This document shows, in pieces, positions 27,501 through 36,794 of a DNA stretch of 38,387 nt. The stretch spans positions 1-38,387 of the forward strand of contig CALFCE010000280.1 of assembly GCA_937951215.1 (NCBI GenBank), given 5' to 3'. The translations under genes were made by a program, and so were the position numbers. Every line of letters begins with the position of its first letter. Position 1 is the first letter of the stretch. Under the pieces are notes generated by a model. That model had not been told where the DNA came from and ran no database searches. It saw only the letters and a list, made by a program, of their open reading frames with translations. The DNA comes from an uncultured Granulosicoccaceae bacterium (GTDB lineage Bacteria; Pseudomonadota; Gammaproteobacteria; Granulosicoccales; Granulosicoccaceae).

Positions 27501-28213
27501 TAGGACTGTTCTCCGAAGCCCTGATCCCGGGTTTGGTGCGTTTGCACAATGGTACGTAATGCCTTGAACAATTCGCGATAGGACTTGGGTGGTTTGTTGT
27601 GTTGTTGCTCGCGTCGGGTGTTCCTGAGCAACTGCCGCAAAGGTTGTGTTTCCGTGTCGGGGTATAGGCTTAAAAAACGCTGTAGTGCTGCCGCTTCGTC
27701 AGCCAACAAGTCTTCACGCCATTGTTCCAGTTCATGCAGCAAGCGATTTTCTCTATTGGCAGACTGATTGATGTGATCGAGGGCTTGTCGTATCGGCTCA
27801 AGATCTGTCGCTCGCATTAATTTCCCGATGTAATTCAATTGCCGCTTTCGCGCACCGTTAGATTTGATATTGCGAGCTTCGACAATGGCGTCCAGTAGTC
27901 GATCTTCCAGCGGGACTGAATCCAGCTCGCTGGCGGCCAATGCTACCAGCTGCTTGCCCAGATCCTGAGCGGCGTGGGCCTCGCGCTTGCGCTGGCTTTT
28001 GCTGGGCCCTAGGTTCTCATCCGGGCCCGTGTCGCCGGACTCGAGCCCGTCCAGCTCGTCTGACTCAGGCAGCTCAGTCTCGGATGGCTCCTCAAAATCG
28101 CCGCCATCCGCGTTGTCAGGTTCTACGTTTACTATCACCTCAATGGTGCCTCTTTGATGCGCTTTCAGCCGGTATTGTTGCAGATTCCTCGCTCTGTCAT
28201 TGGCTGATGACAA
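27500..28213 (-). CDS. darP: DarP/YjgA (DUF615), 50S ribosome biogenesis factor
   Basis: 'PSKSQRKREAHAAQDLGKQLVALAASELDSVPLEDRLLDAIVEARNIKSNGARKRQLNYIGKLMR'; extended acidic N-terminus. Confidence 0.93.
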   Translation of the reverse strand: MSSANDRARNLQQYRLKAHQRGTIEVIVNVEPDNADGGDFEEPSETELPESDELDGLESGDTGPDENLGPSKSQRKREAHAAQDLGKQLVALAASELDSVPLEDRLLDAIVEARNIKSNGARKRQLNYIGKLMRATDLEPIRQALDHINQSANRENRLLHELEQWREDLLADEAAALQRFLSLYPDTETQPLRQLLRNTRREQQHNKPPKSYRELFKALRTIVQTHQTRDQGFGEQS

Positions 28214-28455
28214 AATGGTCTGACTGCTTGAAAAAAACGAATAATGAACTAATGGATAGAAAAATCATCCTACACATAGCCATTTGGACAAGTTTGCTGA
28301 ACTTTTTTGCAGCTATTGAGCTTCGTTAGGAAGATTCTTCAGGTTATTGTTACAAATGGATAAAATTTTAGTAACGCTGTCAGATAGTGTTGTTTTATTG
28401 CCACAAAGAGGTTTTAATAGACCTGAGCTTCTGAGCCCCCGGACGGGATCGAGTC

Positions 28456-29571
28456 TTGAATATGTTGTACCTCACCACATTGTACCGCGAGCAGGCAAAG
28501 GTTGCGCTCAGGTACTACGGCCGAACGAGAACGATGGCGCAAGTGCAAAAAATGGCTGTGTTTAATGGCAACGCCCCATCGGCTGCCATAACATCGGCCA
28601 ATCCGGCTTTGACCATCTTGTCGCCAGCTTTGCTTTCGTGCGCCTTGTTGCTCAACCCTTCATTGCTTTGGGGCAAGGAAAACGCATCCTCGGATAATCC
28701 GGAACGGCAATTAACTGTCAGACAGAACTACCTGCAGAATAATTTTTATGATGTTGCCCCGGCCACTGGCGGCATTGGTGGAACCGGTTCAGTCGATTCA
28801 AGCCGTTTCAGGGTCGGTCTTGCCAGAACCAAAGCCACTCCAGCTTATAGCTTCTCGGCAGAAGATTTCAGGTCGTTGCGATACACGCGGACAGAATCCT
28901 TCGTGCCTATTGGCAACGATCAGCAAACCCAGCTGCATTTCAGTTTGCGTCCGGGCAAATTTGATTTCTCGCTGGCAGGTGGTTTTGGTCTGGGAGCGGT
29001 GTTTTCACAACCTCAGCTTGAAATGCGCAGCAGCACCCCGTACTGGCGCGAGCTGGATGAACGCCTGCCGGAGTTGCATGATGGGCTGTCCTATTCGGCC
29101 GGCGTGAAAATCGAACATGAATACGCGCAGATTTCTGACACGGCTTATGTCAGTAGCAGCCAGCTCGGTCTGTCTTACGGCAGATTGGGGCGGGTTTGGT
29201 ACAACGGGGTTGATTTAAGTTTGCAGCAAACCAATATCCCGCTGACTGAGGATGGCGCAGAGACACCCGCCGACCGCGTCTCACTCGATGTCACTACCGG
29301 ACGCAAGGTGAGCTGGACTGGCGTCGGATCTCATGATCCCCTGTGGCTGCTGTCTTTACGCGGTGATTTTGATGTTCAGGATGACGCTGAGGCTGCCTCT
29401 GGCTTAAGCACCAGTGACGGAGATTGGTATTTGAATCCGAGTCTGTTCTGGCAAACGCCTGACTTTCGTTTTTCGGCTCAGCTGGAAGTGCCCATTGACG
29501 AGGACCTGCTTAAGGATGATGAGGAACCCGATTACCGATTGCGCGCTATCATAGAAAAAAGTTTCAAGTAG
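28456..29571 (+). CDS. Hypothetical envelope protein, possible outer-membrane beta-barrel
   Basis: Hydrophobic N-terminal segment (ILSPALLSCALLLNPSLLW) then alternating beta-rich sequence ending near Phe (IIEKSFK); start uncertain (28534 or 28555 possible). Confidence 0.5.
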   Translation: MNMLYLTTLYREQAKVALRYYGRTRTMAQVQKMAVFNGNAPSAAITSANPALTILSPALLSCALLLNPSLLWGKENASSDNPERQLTVRQNYLQNNFYDVAPATGGIGGTGSVDSSRFRVGLARTKATPAYSFSAEDFRSLRYTRTESFVPIGNDQQTQLHFSLRPGKFDFSLAGGFGLGAVFSQPQLEMRSSTPYWRELDERLPELHDGLSYSAGVKIEHEYAQISDTAYVSSSQLGLSYGRLGRVWYNGVDLSLQQTNIPLTEDGAETPADRVSLDVTTGRKVSWTGVGSHDPLWLLSLRGDFDVQDDAEAASGLSTSDGDWYLNPSLFWQTPDFRFSAQLEVPIDEDLLKDDEEPDYRLRAIIEKSFK

Positions 29572-29634
29572 TCCGCATTCCTGTTGTCTTTCGATTTTTT
29601 CTTTCAGCGTCTCGCCGTTGGATAGTCCCGTCTC

Positions 29635-30513
29635 TTGATACTGCTCTCGGTCGTCGTTTTTTTCTGGGGTATCTCCTGGTACGCGATTGCGATGCAGTTG
29701 GGCGAGGTTCATCCGCTGGTCTCTATTGCCTGGCGTTTTTTTATTGCATCCATCGTTCTCAGTGGTTGGTTAATCCTGAGTCGACAGTTCAGACTGCCGG
29801 CACGTGCTGATGCGACGCGATTGCTCGGACTGGGTGTCTGCCTTTTCTGCCTTAATTTTGTTTGTTTCTACCTGGCAACGGGTTACATCACATCCGGTTT
29901 GATATCGGTTGTTTTTGCTGCAGCGGTGTTTATCACCTTTGTTAATCAGTGGATCTGGGCGGGAATCAGACCGCAGAAAAAAACCTTGCTTGGCGCTGTA
30001 TTTGGTTTGGCTGGCATTGCTGTTTTGTTCCTGCCCTCTATTTCTGACGATTTGGCCCGCGGCGACAGGAACTCCCTGCTGGGCTTTTGCTTGTCAGTTT
30101 TGGGGACATGGTTTTTTTCGGTTGGAAACCTGGTGTCTGCTTCATTGCCGCGAACCACCCATTTACCCAGTGCGATTGCTTGCGGCATGTTGATAGGCGC
30201 TCTCTGCAGTGCGCTGATTGCAACTTTGCTGGGAGAGTCGTTAGTACTTCCAAAGGACATCGCCTATCTGTCTGCACTGGCTTATCTGGCGATAGGTGCG
30301 TCTGTCATTGGCTTTGTTGCGTATCTGACTCTGGTTGCAAAAGAAGGGGCTGCAAAGGCAGGTTATGCGACGGTATTGTTTCCCATTCTGGCGTTGGCTG
30401 TTTCGACTGTGATGGAAGGCTATGTGTGGACCCTATTGGCTGCAAGCGGAGTTTTGCTCGCAACAACAGGTGCTCTGATCGTGTTTTATCCGGAACGCAG
30501 CAAAGCTTTGTAG
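29635..30513 (+). CDS. EamA/DMT family transporter
   Basis: About 10 TM helices, 'VFFWGISWYAIAMQLGEVHPLVSIAWRFF', 'LGAVFGLAGIAVLFLP', 'VLFPILALAVSTVMEGY'; TTG start. Confidence 0.88.
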   Translation: MILLSVVVFFWGISWYAIAMQLGEVHPLVSIAWRFFIASIVLSGWLILSRQFRLPARADATRLLGLGVCLFCLNFVCFYLATGYITSGLISVVFAAAVFITFVNQWIWAGIRPQKKTLLGAVFGLAGIAVLFLPSISDDLARGDRNSLLGFCLSVLGTWFFSVGNLVSASLPRTTHLPSAIACGMLIGALCSALIATLLGESLVLPKDIAYLSALAYLAIGASVIGFVAYLTLVAKEGAAKAGYATVLFPILALAVSTVMEGYVWTLLAASGVLLATTGALIVFYPERSKAL

Positions 30514-30524
30514 TTGGTATTTGA

Positions 30525-30546
30525 GACTGTTGGCTGGCAACCAGTC
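30525..30546. terminator. Hairpin between convergent EamA and DUF3108 genes
   Basis: gactgttggctggcaaccagtc, arms pair with one bulge; located in a 45-bp convergent gap. Confidence 0.35.
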
Positions 30547-30558
30547 AGCAGGCACGTA

Positions 30559-31281
30559 TCAAGGTCGATCGAGTTTTGAAATAGTCAATCGCGCGACCAG
30601 CTGGCCCTGCTTGTGTTGCTCCATCATTACTGGAACAAAATCCAGAGCAGGTGCAAACCAGGTGGTGGTCTCCCGCCTTCTCGATCCATCACGGTTGTAG
30701 CTTTTGACCTTGATAGTGCGAAATTTTCCGAGTCGGGTGTTAACGTCGTATTCGCCCTGATTTTCGAAAACCACCGTTTTTATTCGCCCGTTATCAAATA
30801 CCTGCAGCGCCGCCTGATCAAAACCGGTTTTCAATTGCTTCATCACAGTCAGAGTCACTGAGAGCCGATCGAGGATGGGATCGTTAAGTTGCTCTACGAC
30901 TTCTTCACCGCGCTTTTTGTAGGTCAGCTCGTTGTTTTCCCAATTGAACCAGGCATCTACACTGCGTTTGGACTCCTCATCCTGACGGTAGGTATAACGC
31001 TTGGGCTGCATTTCCTTGTCATCAGAAAACCGGACGACACTGATTTCCTGAATTTTGCCTTTGCCTGTCAGTTTGAAGATACCGGAGGGACTGGTGATCA
31101 AGCTGTAAATCCATTCATCACCTTCTTTTTTTAGCGACAGTTTTGCGCTGCCTGCGGTGATGAGGTTATTGCCGACATCGTACTCAACCTCAAACGGAGC
31201 AATATCTGATTGGGCGTTGGCGGTGCCGAGCACCAATCCCAGCAACAGGGTCAGTAAATACAGTTTTGTTATTTTCATCAT
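30559..31281 (-). CDS. DUF3108 domain protein
   Basis: Signal peptide; 'FEVEYDVGNNLITAGSAKLSLKKEGDEWIYSLITSPSGIFKL', 'RRRETTTWFAPALDFVPVMMEQHKQG'. Confidence 0.85.
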   Translation of the reverse strand: MMKITKLYLLTLLLGLVLGTANAQSDIAPFEVEYDVGNNLITAGSAKLSLKKEGDEWIYSLITSPSGIFKLTGKGKIQEISVVRFSDDKEMQPKRYTYRQDEESKRSVDAWFNWENNELTYKKRGEEVVEQLNDPILDRLSVTLTVMKQLKTGFDQAALQVFDNGRIKTVVFENQGEYDVNTRLGKFRTIKVKSYNRDGSRRRETTTWFAPALDFVPVMMEQHKQGQLVARLTISKLDRP

Positions 31282-31334
31282 AGGCTTGAACCATAGAACA
31301 GGTTTTCTGAAAAACAGCGTTTCCCGGTGCGAAC

Positions 31335-31362
31335 TATCTTGTATGAGCTATCTTGTATGAGC
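31335..31362. repeat. Tandem 14-bp duplication (ctatcttgtatgag x2)
   Basis: Two perfect adjacent copies followed by a partial third (ctat). Confidence 0.9.
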
Positions 31363-31405
31363 TATTTGGAGTATTGGATCCGGTTCCATGCGCAAGGTTC
31401 CCACC

Positions 31406-32083
31406 TTAAGCTGACGCCTCTATATCACCGAGCAAGCGGGGCGAAGGCATTGCTTCTCCTTGCCAGTGGCATTGCCCATTTTGCAGGCTGACAAGCCCTT
31501 CAACAAGCCATGCAACCGCTATCGGATACATCCTGTGCTCTGCCTCCAGCACTCGTTGAGCCAGTTTACCGCTTGAGTCGTCAGGTTCAATCCTGACACG
31601 GGCCTGAATCATGACAGGGCCGCCATCTAGCTCCGGTGTTACAAAATGTACACTGGCTCCAGCTTCTGTGTCGCCATTGGCAATCGCTCGGGCATGCGTA
31701 TCAAGGCCCGGGTAAGCCGGCAGCAGGGAAGGATGAATATTGAGCATCCTGCCCTGGTAACGGGATACAAAACTCTCCCCGAGAATACGCATAAATCCGG
31801 CCAGTAATACGTACTCGGCACCACTGTCATCAATTGATTTTGCCAGTTGTGTTTCAAAGTCGGTGCGACTCGCGAATTGCCGATGATCAAGACTGATCGT
31901 TTTAATGCCGCGACCTGCGGCATAGGGCAGGCCCTCGGCCTCTGGGTTGTTTGAGGCAACCAGACAGACCTTAGCTGCCAGCTGCCCGCTGTCACAGGCG
32001 GCGAGCAGTGATTGCATATTACTGCCACGCCCTGAGATCAGGATGGCAAGACGAGCCTTGCCGTCCCCGGAATCGGTGCTCAT
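31406..32083 (-). CDS. purN: Phosphoribosylglycinamide formyltransferase PurN
   Basis: 'LAILISGRGSNMQSLL', 'LAGFMRILGESFVSRYQGRMLNIHPSLLPAYPGLDTHARAIANGDTEAGASVHFVTPELDGGPVMIQ'. Confidence 0.97.
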   Translation of the reverse strand: MSTDSGDGKARLAILISGRGSNMQSLLAACDSGQLAAKVCLVASNNPEAEGLPYAAGRGIKTISLDHRQFASRTDFETQLAKSIDDSGAEYVLLAGFMRILGESFVSRYQGRMLNIHPSLLPAYPGLDTHARAIANGDTEAGASVHFVTPELDGGPVMIQARVRIEPDDSSGKLAQRVLEAEHRMYPIAVAWLVEGLVSLQNGQCHWQGEAMPSPRLLGDIEASA

Positions 32084-33210
32084 TAAAAAGCTTCCTGACC
32101 CTGCAGAATGACTGACGGTGATGGCTTGCCATCTGCGGAGCTTACAGTCTGACCAATTAAAATGGCTGTTTCTCCGGCCTCATTAAAGGCCTTTATGCAG
32201 TCGTCGGCATGTTCAGAATTGACGATGATGGCCATGCCGATCCCACAGTTGAAGACGCGGTACATTTCAGCTGTGGCAACGTTGCCGTGTTGGCGAATCC
32301 ATTGGAAGGCGTGTTGACGTTGCCAACTGCTGCAGTCGATCACGGCATCGACCCCGGCAGGCAAAACCCGGGGTATATTTTCAAGCAGTCCGCCACCGGT
32401 GATATGTGCCATTGCCTTGATCGGGGTCACGCCGTTCTGACGACTGTTATCAAGGACTGACAAAATCGATTTTACATAGATCCTGGTTGGCTGCATTAGC
32501 TCGTCAAGTGTTGATTGCCACTGTTCGCCACTGGCTGCAGCAGTCGTCTCGATCAGTTTATTGATCAGTGAAAACCCGTTGGAGTGCGGTCCACTCGATG
32601 CCAGCCCGATGATGCTGTCTCCAGCCTTCACCTGGCTACCGTCAATTATCTGGTCTTTCTCCACCAGACCCACTGCGAATCCGGCCAGATCGAACTCTTC
32701 GCCATCATAGAGCCCGGGCATTTCGGCCGTTTCGCCCCCCACAAGGGCGGCCCCCGCTTGCTGACAGCCGTTGGCGATGCCGCCAATCACCGTGGCGGCA
32801 AGTGCGGTATCGAGTTTGCCCGTGGCAAAATAGTCCAGAAACACCAATGGCTCGGCCCCTGTGACGATAATATCGTTGACACACATGCCAACAAGGTCGA
32901 TGCCGATGGTGTCGAAACGTTGATGACGTGTGGCCAGCATGAGTTTGGTGCCAACTCCGTCGGTACCAGACACCATCACGGGTGCTCTATACTTATCCCA
33001 GGGCAACTCAAACAGACCGCCAAATCCACCGATTGTGCCCAGTACACCGGGTCGGTGGGTTGCAGCAATATCTGGTTTAATGCGTTGCACCAGCTCTTCG
33101 CCAGCATCTATGTCCACGCCAGCGTCGCGGTAGGTCAGGCCATTTTGACCGCTTGATGCGGGATTATCAGTTGTGGTGTCGGTATTCATCTGTCTCAGTG
33201 CCAATGTCAA
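32083..33210 (-). CDS. purM: Phosphoribosylformylglycinamidine cyclo-ligase PurM
   Basis: '[22 protein letters not shown]', '[14 protein letters not shown]', '[11 protein letters not shown]', '[19 protein letters not shown]'; start may be at internal M8. Confidence 0.97.
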   Translation of the reverse strand: MTLALRQMNTDTTTDNPASSGQNGLTYRDAGVDIDAGEELVQRIKPDIAATHRPGVLGTIGGFGGLFELPWDKYRAPVMVSGTDGVGTKLMLATRHQRFDTIGIDLVGMCVNDIIVTGAEPLVFLDYFATGKLDTALAATVIGGIANGCQQAGAALVGGETAEMPGLYDGEEFDLAGFAVGLVEKDQIIDGSQVKAGDSIIGLASSGPHSNGFSLINKLIETTAAASGEQWQSTLDELMQPTRIYVKSILSVLDNSRQNGVTPIKAMAHITGGGLLENIPRVLPAGVDAVIDCSSWQRQHAFQWIRQHGNVATAEMYRVFNCGIGMAIIVNSEHADDCIKAFNEAGETAILIGQTVSSADGKPSPSVILQGQEAF

Positions 33211-33373
33211 TTGTACGGGCAGTAGTCGGGGTTTGAACCGGATTGTGTCGGGCAGTTCAAGTGATCGGGCCAGACCATTTGATATAAGGCGCCCTGCAGT
33301 TGCAAAATGAAGCTACCCTGATTTTTCACCATTCTTCCAGCGGTTAGGGGCAAGACCGGAAGGCAGAGAAACA

Positions 33374-34873
33374 ATGATACGCGACTTTAACAAAATCAGT
33401 TCCGGCAATGTCGGAACATCGGCCTCAACCACGCGTCGATTGGCAGCAAATCGTCGGCGCTCGGCAAGAGCTCCGGTCTGGCTCATCGGGTTGCTATTCG
33501 CAGGGCTTGCATTGGTGGCGGGCCAGACACTGGCGGTTGGCAAGTACTCGGTCGAAGTCGCGGTTAATGGACAGGATGAAACCGAGCAGCAAGATGCCTA
33601 TCGCACAGGTCTCAGGCTTTTGCTTTCCCGTTTGTCACAAGATTCCAGAATCACCAACCGCGAGAACGTCAGAGCAGCGTTGGCCAATGCGATCAGCTAT
33701 GTCGACCAATTTGATTTCCGGGCACCGCAGCGCGGAACGGATGCGAGTGGTGATATCACCAGCAACTTTCCGGTGACCAGAAAGGTGCGTCAAACCGGTG
33801 AGGTAACCCATATTCTGCAAATTGATTATTCCGAGTCGTCTTTACAGTCCCTGTTGTCGGAAGAAGTTGAATCAGAGGATGATGAACAGCCGGCACCGGT
33901 GATTCGGGAGGATCGTCGAGCACTGGTCTGGATGCTGGTCGAAGACAACGGGCCGGCCATTCTGGTCGGAGGCAGTATGGGCGGCAATGTGGCTGCCCGC
34001 TTGCGTGAATTAGGTGGTGGGGTTGGCTGGCTGTTGAATTTTCCAGAGCTTGATACCGTCGATATGTCGCTGCTGGGGCCGGATGATTTAGTGCAGGGAA
34101 ATCAGGAAGTGATTCTGGCTGCATCGGAACGATATGCTTTACCTCATGTATTGAGTGCTGTGATCAAAAGAGATGCCCGGGGTTTGTGGCAAGCTCGATA
34201 CAGGCGTTTTACGGATATTGATCTGGAGCAAAGTGATGACGCTGAGGAGGCTACCACCTTATCCAGTACTTTCGAGCAGCAAGGTGTTTCACTGGATGAG
34301 CTGCTGCAAATCGGAACAGCCTGGTGGGTGGGTGCTGTAGATGAAAACGGAAATCTCAACACGGAAAATGGTGAGCTTGTGTCGGGCACGAACATTTCCC
34401 AACCGTCTGCATCCAGTAACGGATCGGTTGCACTGGGCTCTTCGGGTTTGTCGGACTCGTCTGCGCTGGTTTGGCTGGGTAGTGTCAGCACGCCAGCTGC
34501 CTATGCGCGCTCAATCGATTTTCTGCGTTCGGTTGAGCTGGTTGAGAATGTGCAACCCGCACAGGTACGCGCAGATGGCATACTGTTCAGCGTTTTTCCA
34601 CGCGCCGCTATCTCGACGATTCAGTCTGCTGCCACAAGGCGTAGCTGGTTGCAGCCAGGGTCTGCACCTAAAGTGTTGACCCCTGCGGCTCAAGCAGCCG
34701 CTGTGCCGGAAGGCCTGCCGCCGGCAGAAGCCACCCCAGTAGAAGCCAACTCAGAAGACGCGATACAGCAACCGTTGCAAGAGCAGTCACCAGCCGTCAC
34801 TGCAAGCCCTGCCGAAACTGCGACAACCAGCCAGACCTTGCGTGCTGATATTTATCTTGATTACCAGCGGTAG
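33374..34873 (+). CDS. DUF2066 domain protein
   Basis: N-terminal signal/TM; 'VEVAVNGQDETEQQDAYRTGLRLLLSRLSQDSRITN', 'RRALVWMLVED', position upstream of hda; low-complexity C-terminus. Confidence 0.85.
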   Translation: MIRDFNKISSGNVGTSASTTRRLAANRRRSARAPVWLIGLLFAGLALVAGQTLAVGKYSVEVAVNGQDETEQQDAYRTGLRLLLSRLSQDSRITNRENVRAALANAISYVDQFDFRAPQRGTDASGDITSNFPVTRKVRQTGEVTHILQIDYSESSLQSLLSEEVESEDDEQPAPVIREDRRALVWMLVEDNGPAILVGGSMGGNVAARLRELGGGVGWLLNFPELDTVDMSLLGPDDLVQGNQEVILAASERYALPHVLSAVIKRDARGLWQARYRRFTDIDLEQSDDAEEATTLSSTFEQQGVSLDELLQIGTAWWVGAVDENGNLNTENGELVSGTNISQPSASSNGSVALGSSGLSDSSALVWLGSVSTPAAYARSIDFLRSVELVENVQPAQVRADGILFSVFPRAAISTIQSAATRRSWLQPGSAPKVLTPAAQAAAVPEGLPPAEATPVEANSEDAIQQPLQEQSPAVTASPAETATTSQTLRADIYLDYQR

Positions 34874-34914
34874 TCTGGGCAGCGTTGCCGGTCACTGCCA
34901 ACAGCTCTTTTCTT

Positions 34915-35628
34915 ATGCATCCACAGCTGACTCTGCAATTTGATCAACAAAATTCGATGACCTTCGAGTCGTTTTTTTGTGGCCCGAATGAAGTGCTATG
35001 TGAAAAATTGAAGGAAATTTGTCTGGGCCATACCAGCGAACGGCAAATTCTGTTCTGGGGCCCTGCTGATTGCGGTAAAAGTCATTTGTTGACTGCATGT
35101 TGCCAGGCCGCCAGTGACAAGGGATATCGTATTGCCTATCTTCCCGGGTCGCTGATTTCAAGTTCCGCGGTTGAAGGTCTTGGAGAGCTGGATCTGGTCT
35201 GTGTCGATGATGTGCACGATCTGCCGGCCACCCGTGATTGTGAGCTTGCGCTGTTTCAATTGATAAACGATATCCGTGATGCGGGCAGCAAGTTACTGAT
35301 GTCATCACGCCGTGCGCCTCCTGCGATGGAAATAGCGCTGCCCGACCTTGTCACTCGTCTGGCATGGGGTGCTGTGTTCTCGATGCAGCCACTATCAGAT
35401 GCCGAGGTGCGGGAATGTCTGCAAAATATTTGCAAGCACCACGGTTTGCAGCTCAGCAATGAAGTACTCGATTATCTGCTCAGTCATTTTCCCAGAGATG
35501 TGGCGACCCAGTCACGTCAGTTGCGACGCTTGAGTCAGGCCAGCTTGCAGGCACAGAGACATATAACGATACCACTGGTTCGGGAAGTGTTGATGGTGTC
35601 GGAGCAGACAGCTATGAATTTTGATTGA
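34915..35628 (+). CDS. hda: DnaA regulatory inactivator Hda
   Basis: N-terminal QLTLQF clamp-binding-like motif, 'FWGPADCGKSHLLTACC', 'LVCVDDVHDL', 'LPDLVTRLAWGAVFSMQPLSD', 'DVATQSRQLRRLSQASLQAQRHITIPLVREVL'. Confidence 0.93.
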   Translation: MHPQLTLQFDQQNSMTFESFFCGPNEVLCEKLKEICLGHTSERQILFWGPADCGKSHLLTACCQAASDKGYRIAYLPGSLISSSAVEGLGELDLVCVDDVHDLPATRDCELALFQLINDIRDAGSKLLMSSRRAPPAMEIALPDLVTRLAWGAVFSMQPLSDAEVRECLQNICKHHGLQLSNEVLDYLLSHFPRDVATQSRQLRRLSQASLQAQRHITIPLVREVLMVSEQTAMNFD

Positions 35629-36040
35629 CAGTTGCCGTGTCCGTTTCTGCACTGTTAAGCCACTTCAGTCTTCTTTTTTCGTAGAAGGCGAAATAGACCG
35701 AACCGGCAAATAACATCAGGCTCAATCCGACCATCAGTAAACCCAGTACACGTTGCTGTGGCTGGTTGAAGGCGACATCGATTCCGATTGCGAAATAAAA
35801 CAGTGACAAAAAGCTTACCCACTCATGGGTATAAGTGCGTGCATGCAGTAGCCCGCGCAGCGGGAACAAGAGTGGTACCACCAAGGCAATCAGCAGGAAG
35901 GCGCGAGGTATCTGGGTGGGAGGGGCTATCCAGGTAAACCAGTTCAGCAACAAAGCCATCAGGCCAAAATAGCCGATCAGAGTTACCCAGCGAGTGGCTG
36001 TTACTTTTTGTTGTAGTGAAAATTGTTGCAGTGAAAACAT
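35612..36040 (-). CDS. DUF2069 membrane protein
   Basis: Four TM helices; 'YTHEWVSFLSLFYFAIGIDVAF', downstream of wrbA; 17-bp tail-to-tail overlap with hda. Confidence 0.85.
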   Translation of the reverse strand: MFSLQQFSLQQKVTATRWVTLIGYFGLMALLLNWFTWIAPPTQIPRAFLLIALVVPLLFPLRGLLHARTYTHEWVSFLSLFYFAIGIDVAFNQPQQRVLGLLMVGLSLMLFAGSVYFAFYEKRRLKWLNSAETDTATVNQNS

Positions 36041-36041
36041 G

Positions 36042-36644
36042 TCAGTGTGATGTGTTGGCCAGTGTCAGAGCCAGCCCGGCGACGCGCTGTCCCAATAAGC
36101 GGCACAGTGCTGCCTCATTGTCATCGACGGGATCTGCACCCTCTGCACCTGAAACGTGGCTGGCGCCGTAGGGTGTACCACCGCGAGTTGTTTGCATCAA
36201 CCTGGAATCGCTGTAGGGCAAGCCGACCATCAGCATGCCATGATGAAACAACGGTGTCATCATCGAAAGCAAGGTGGATTCCTGTCCTCCATGCAGACTT
36301 CCGGTCGAGGTAAATACAGCAGCAGGTTTGCCCTGCAATGCGCCACTGAACCAGATCGAAGTGGTTTGATCGATAAAATGCTTGAGCGAGGCTGACATAT
36401 TGCCAAAATGGGTGGGGCTACCCAATATCAAGCCATCTGCCTGTTCGAGATCGGATAGGGCTGCATAGGGTGAGCCGCTTGCAGGCACCCTGGGCTCTGT
36501 CGCCTCACACACGGTACTTACTGGAGGAACCGTTCGCAATACCGCAGACGCACCATCGACACTCTCTATACCTCTGGCCACTTGCCTGGACATCTGCTCG
36601 ATATTGCCGGAATGGCTATGGTAGAGGATCAGGATGTTGGCCAC
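36042..36644 (-). CDS. wrbA: NAD(P)H:quinone oxidoreductase, WrbA-type flavodoxin fold
   Basis: 'ILILYHSHSGNIEQMSRQVARGIES', 'ADGLILGSPTHFGNMSASLKHFIDQT', 'GSLHGGQESTLLSMM', 'GGTPYGASHV'. Confidence 0.92.
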   Translation of the reverse strand: MANILILYHSHSGNIEQMSRQVARGIESVDGASAVLRTVPPVSTVCEATEPRVPASGSPYAALSDLEQADGLILGSPTHFGNMSASLKHFIDQTTSIWFSGALQGKPAAVFTSTGSLHGGQESTLLSMMTPLFHHGMLMVGLPYSDSRLMQTTRGGTPYGASHVSGAEGADPVDDNEAALCRLLGQRVAGLALTLANTSH

Positions 36645-36732
36645 GGTGCTTGTCCGGTTGGTGATTTCGCCGGCCGGTCAGGTTTACCAGCCGGGCATTT
36701 GTACCCTCCCAGTATACTGCCTGGCTTTGGGG

Positions 36733-36794
36733 CTAGCTACCTGGATCTGGCTACTGGGGGTTCTAGCTACCGGGGAGTCTAGCTACCTGGGGGA
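36733..36794. repeat. Degenerate ~16-bp tandem repeat around a stop codon
   Basis: ctagctacctgg (36733), degenerate ggctactggg (36749), ctagctaccggg (36763), ctagctacctgg (36779). Confidence 0.7.

Noticed and set aside
32584-33156. 190-aa plus-strand ORF antisense to purM
   Set aside because: PurM motifs on the opposite strand fully explain the region
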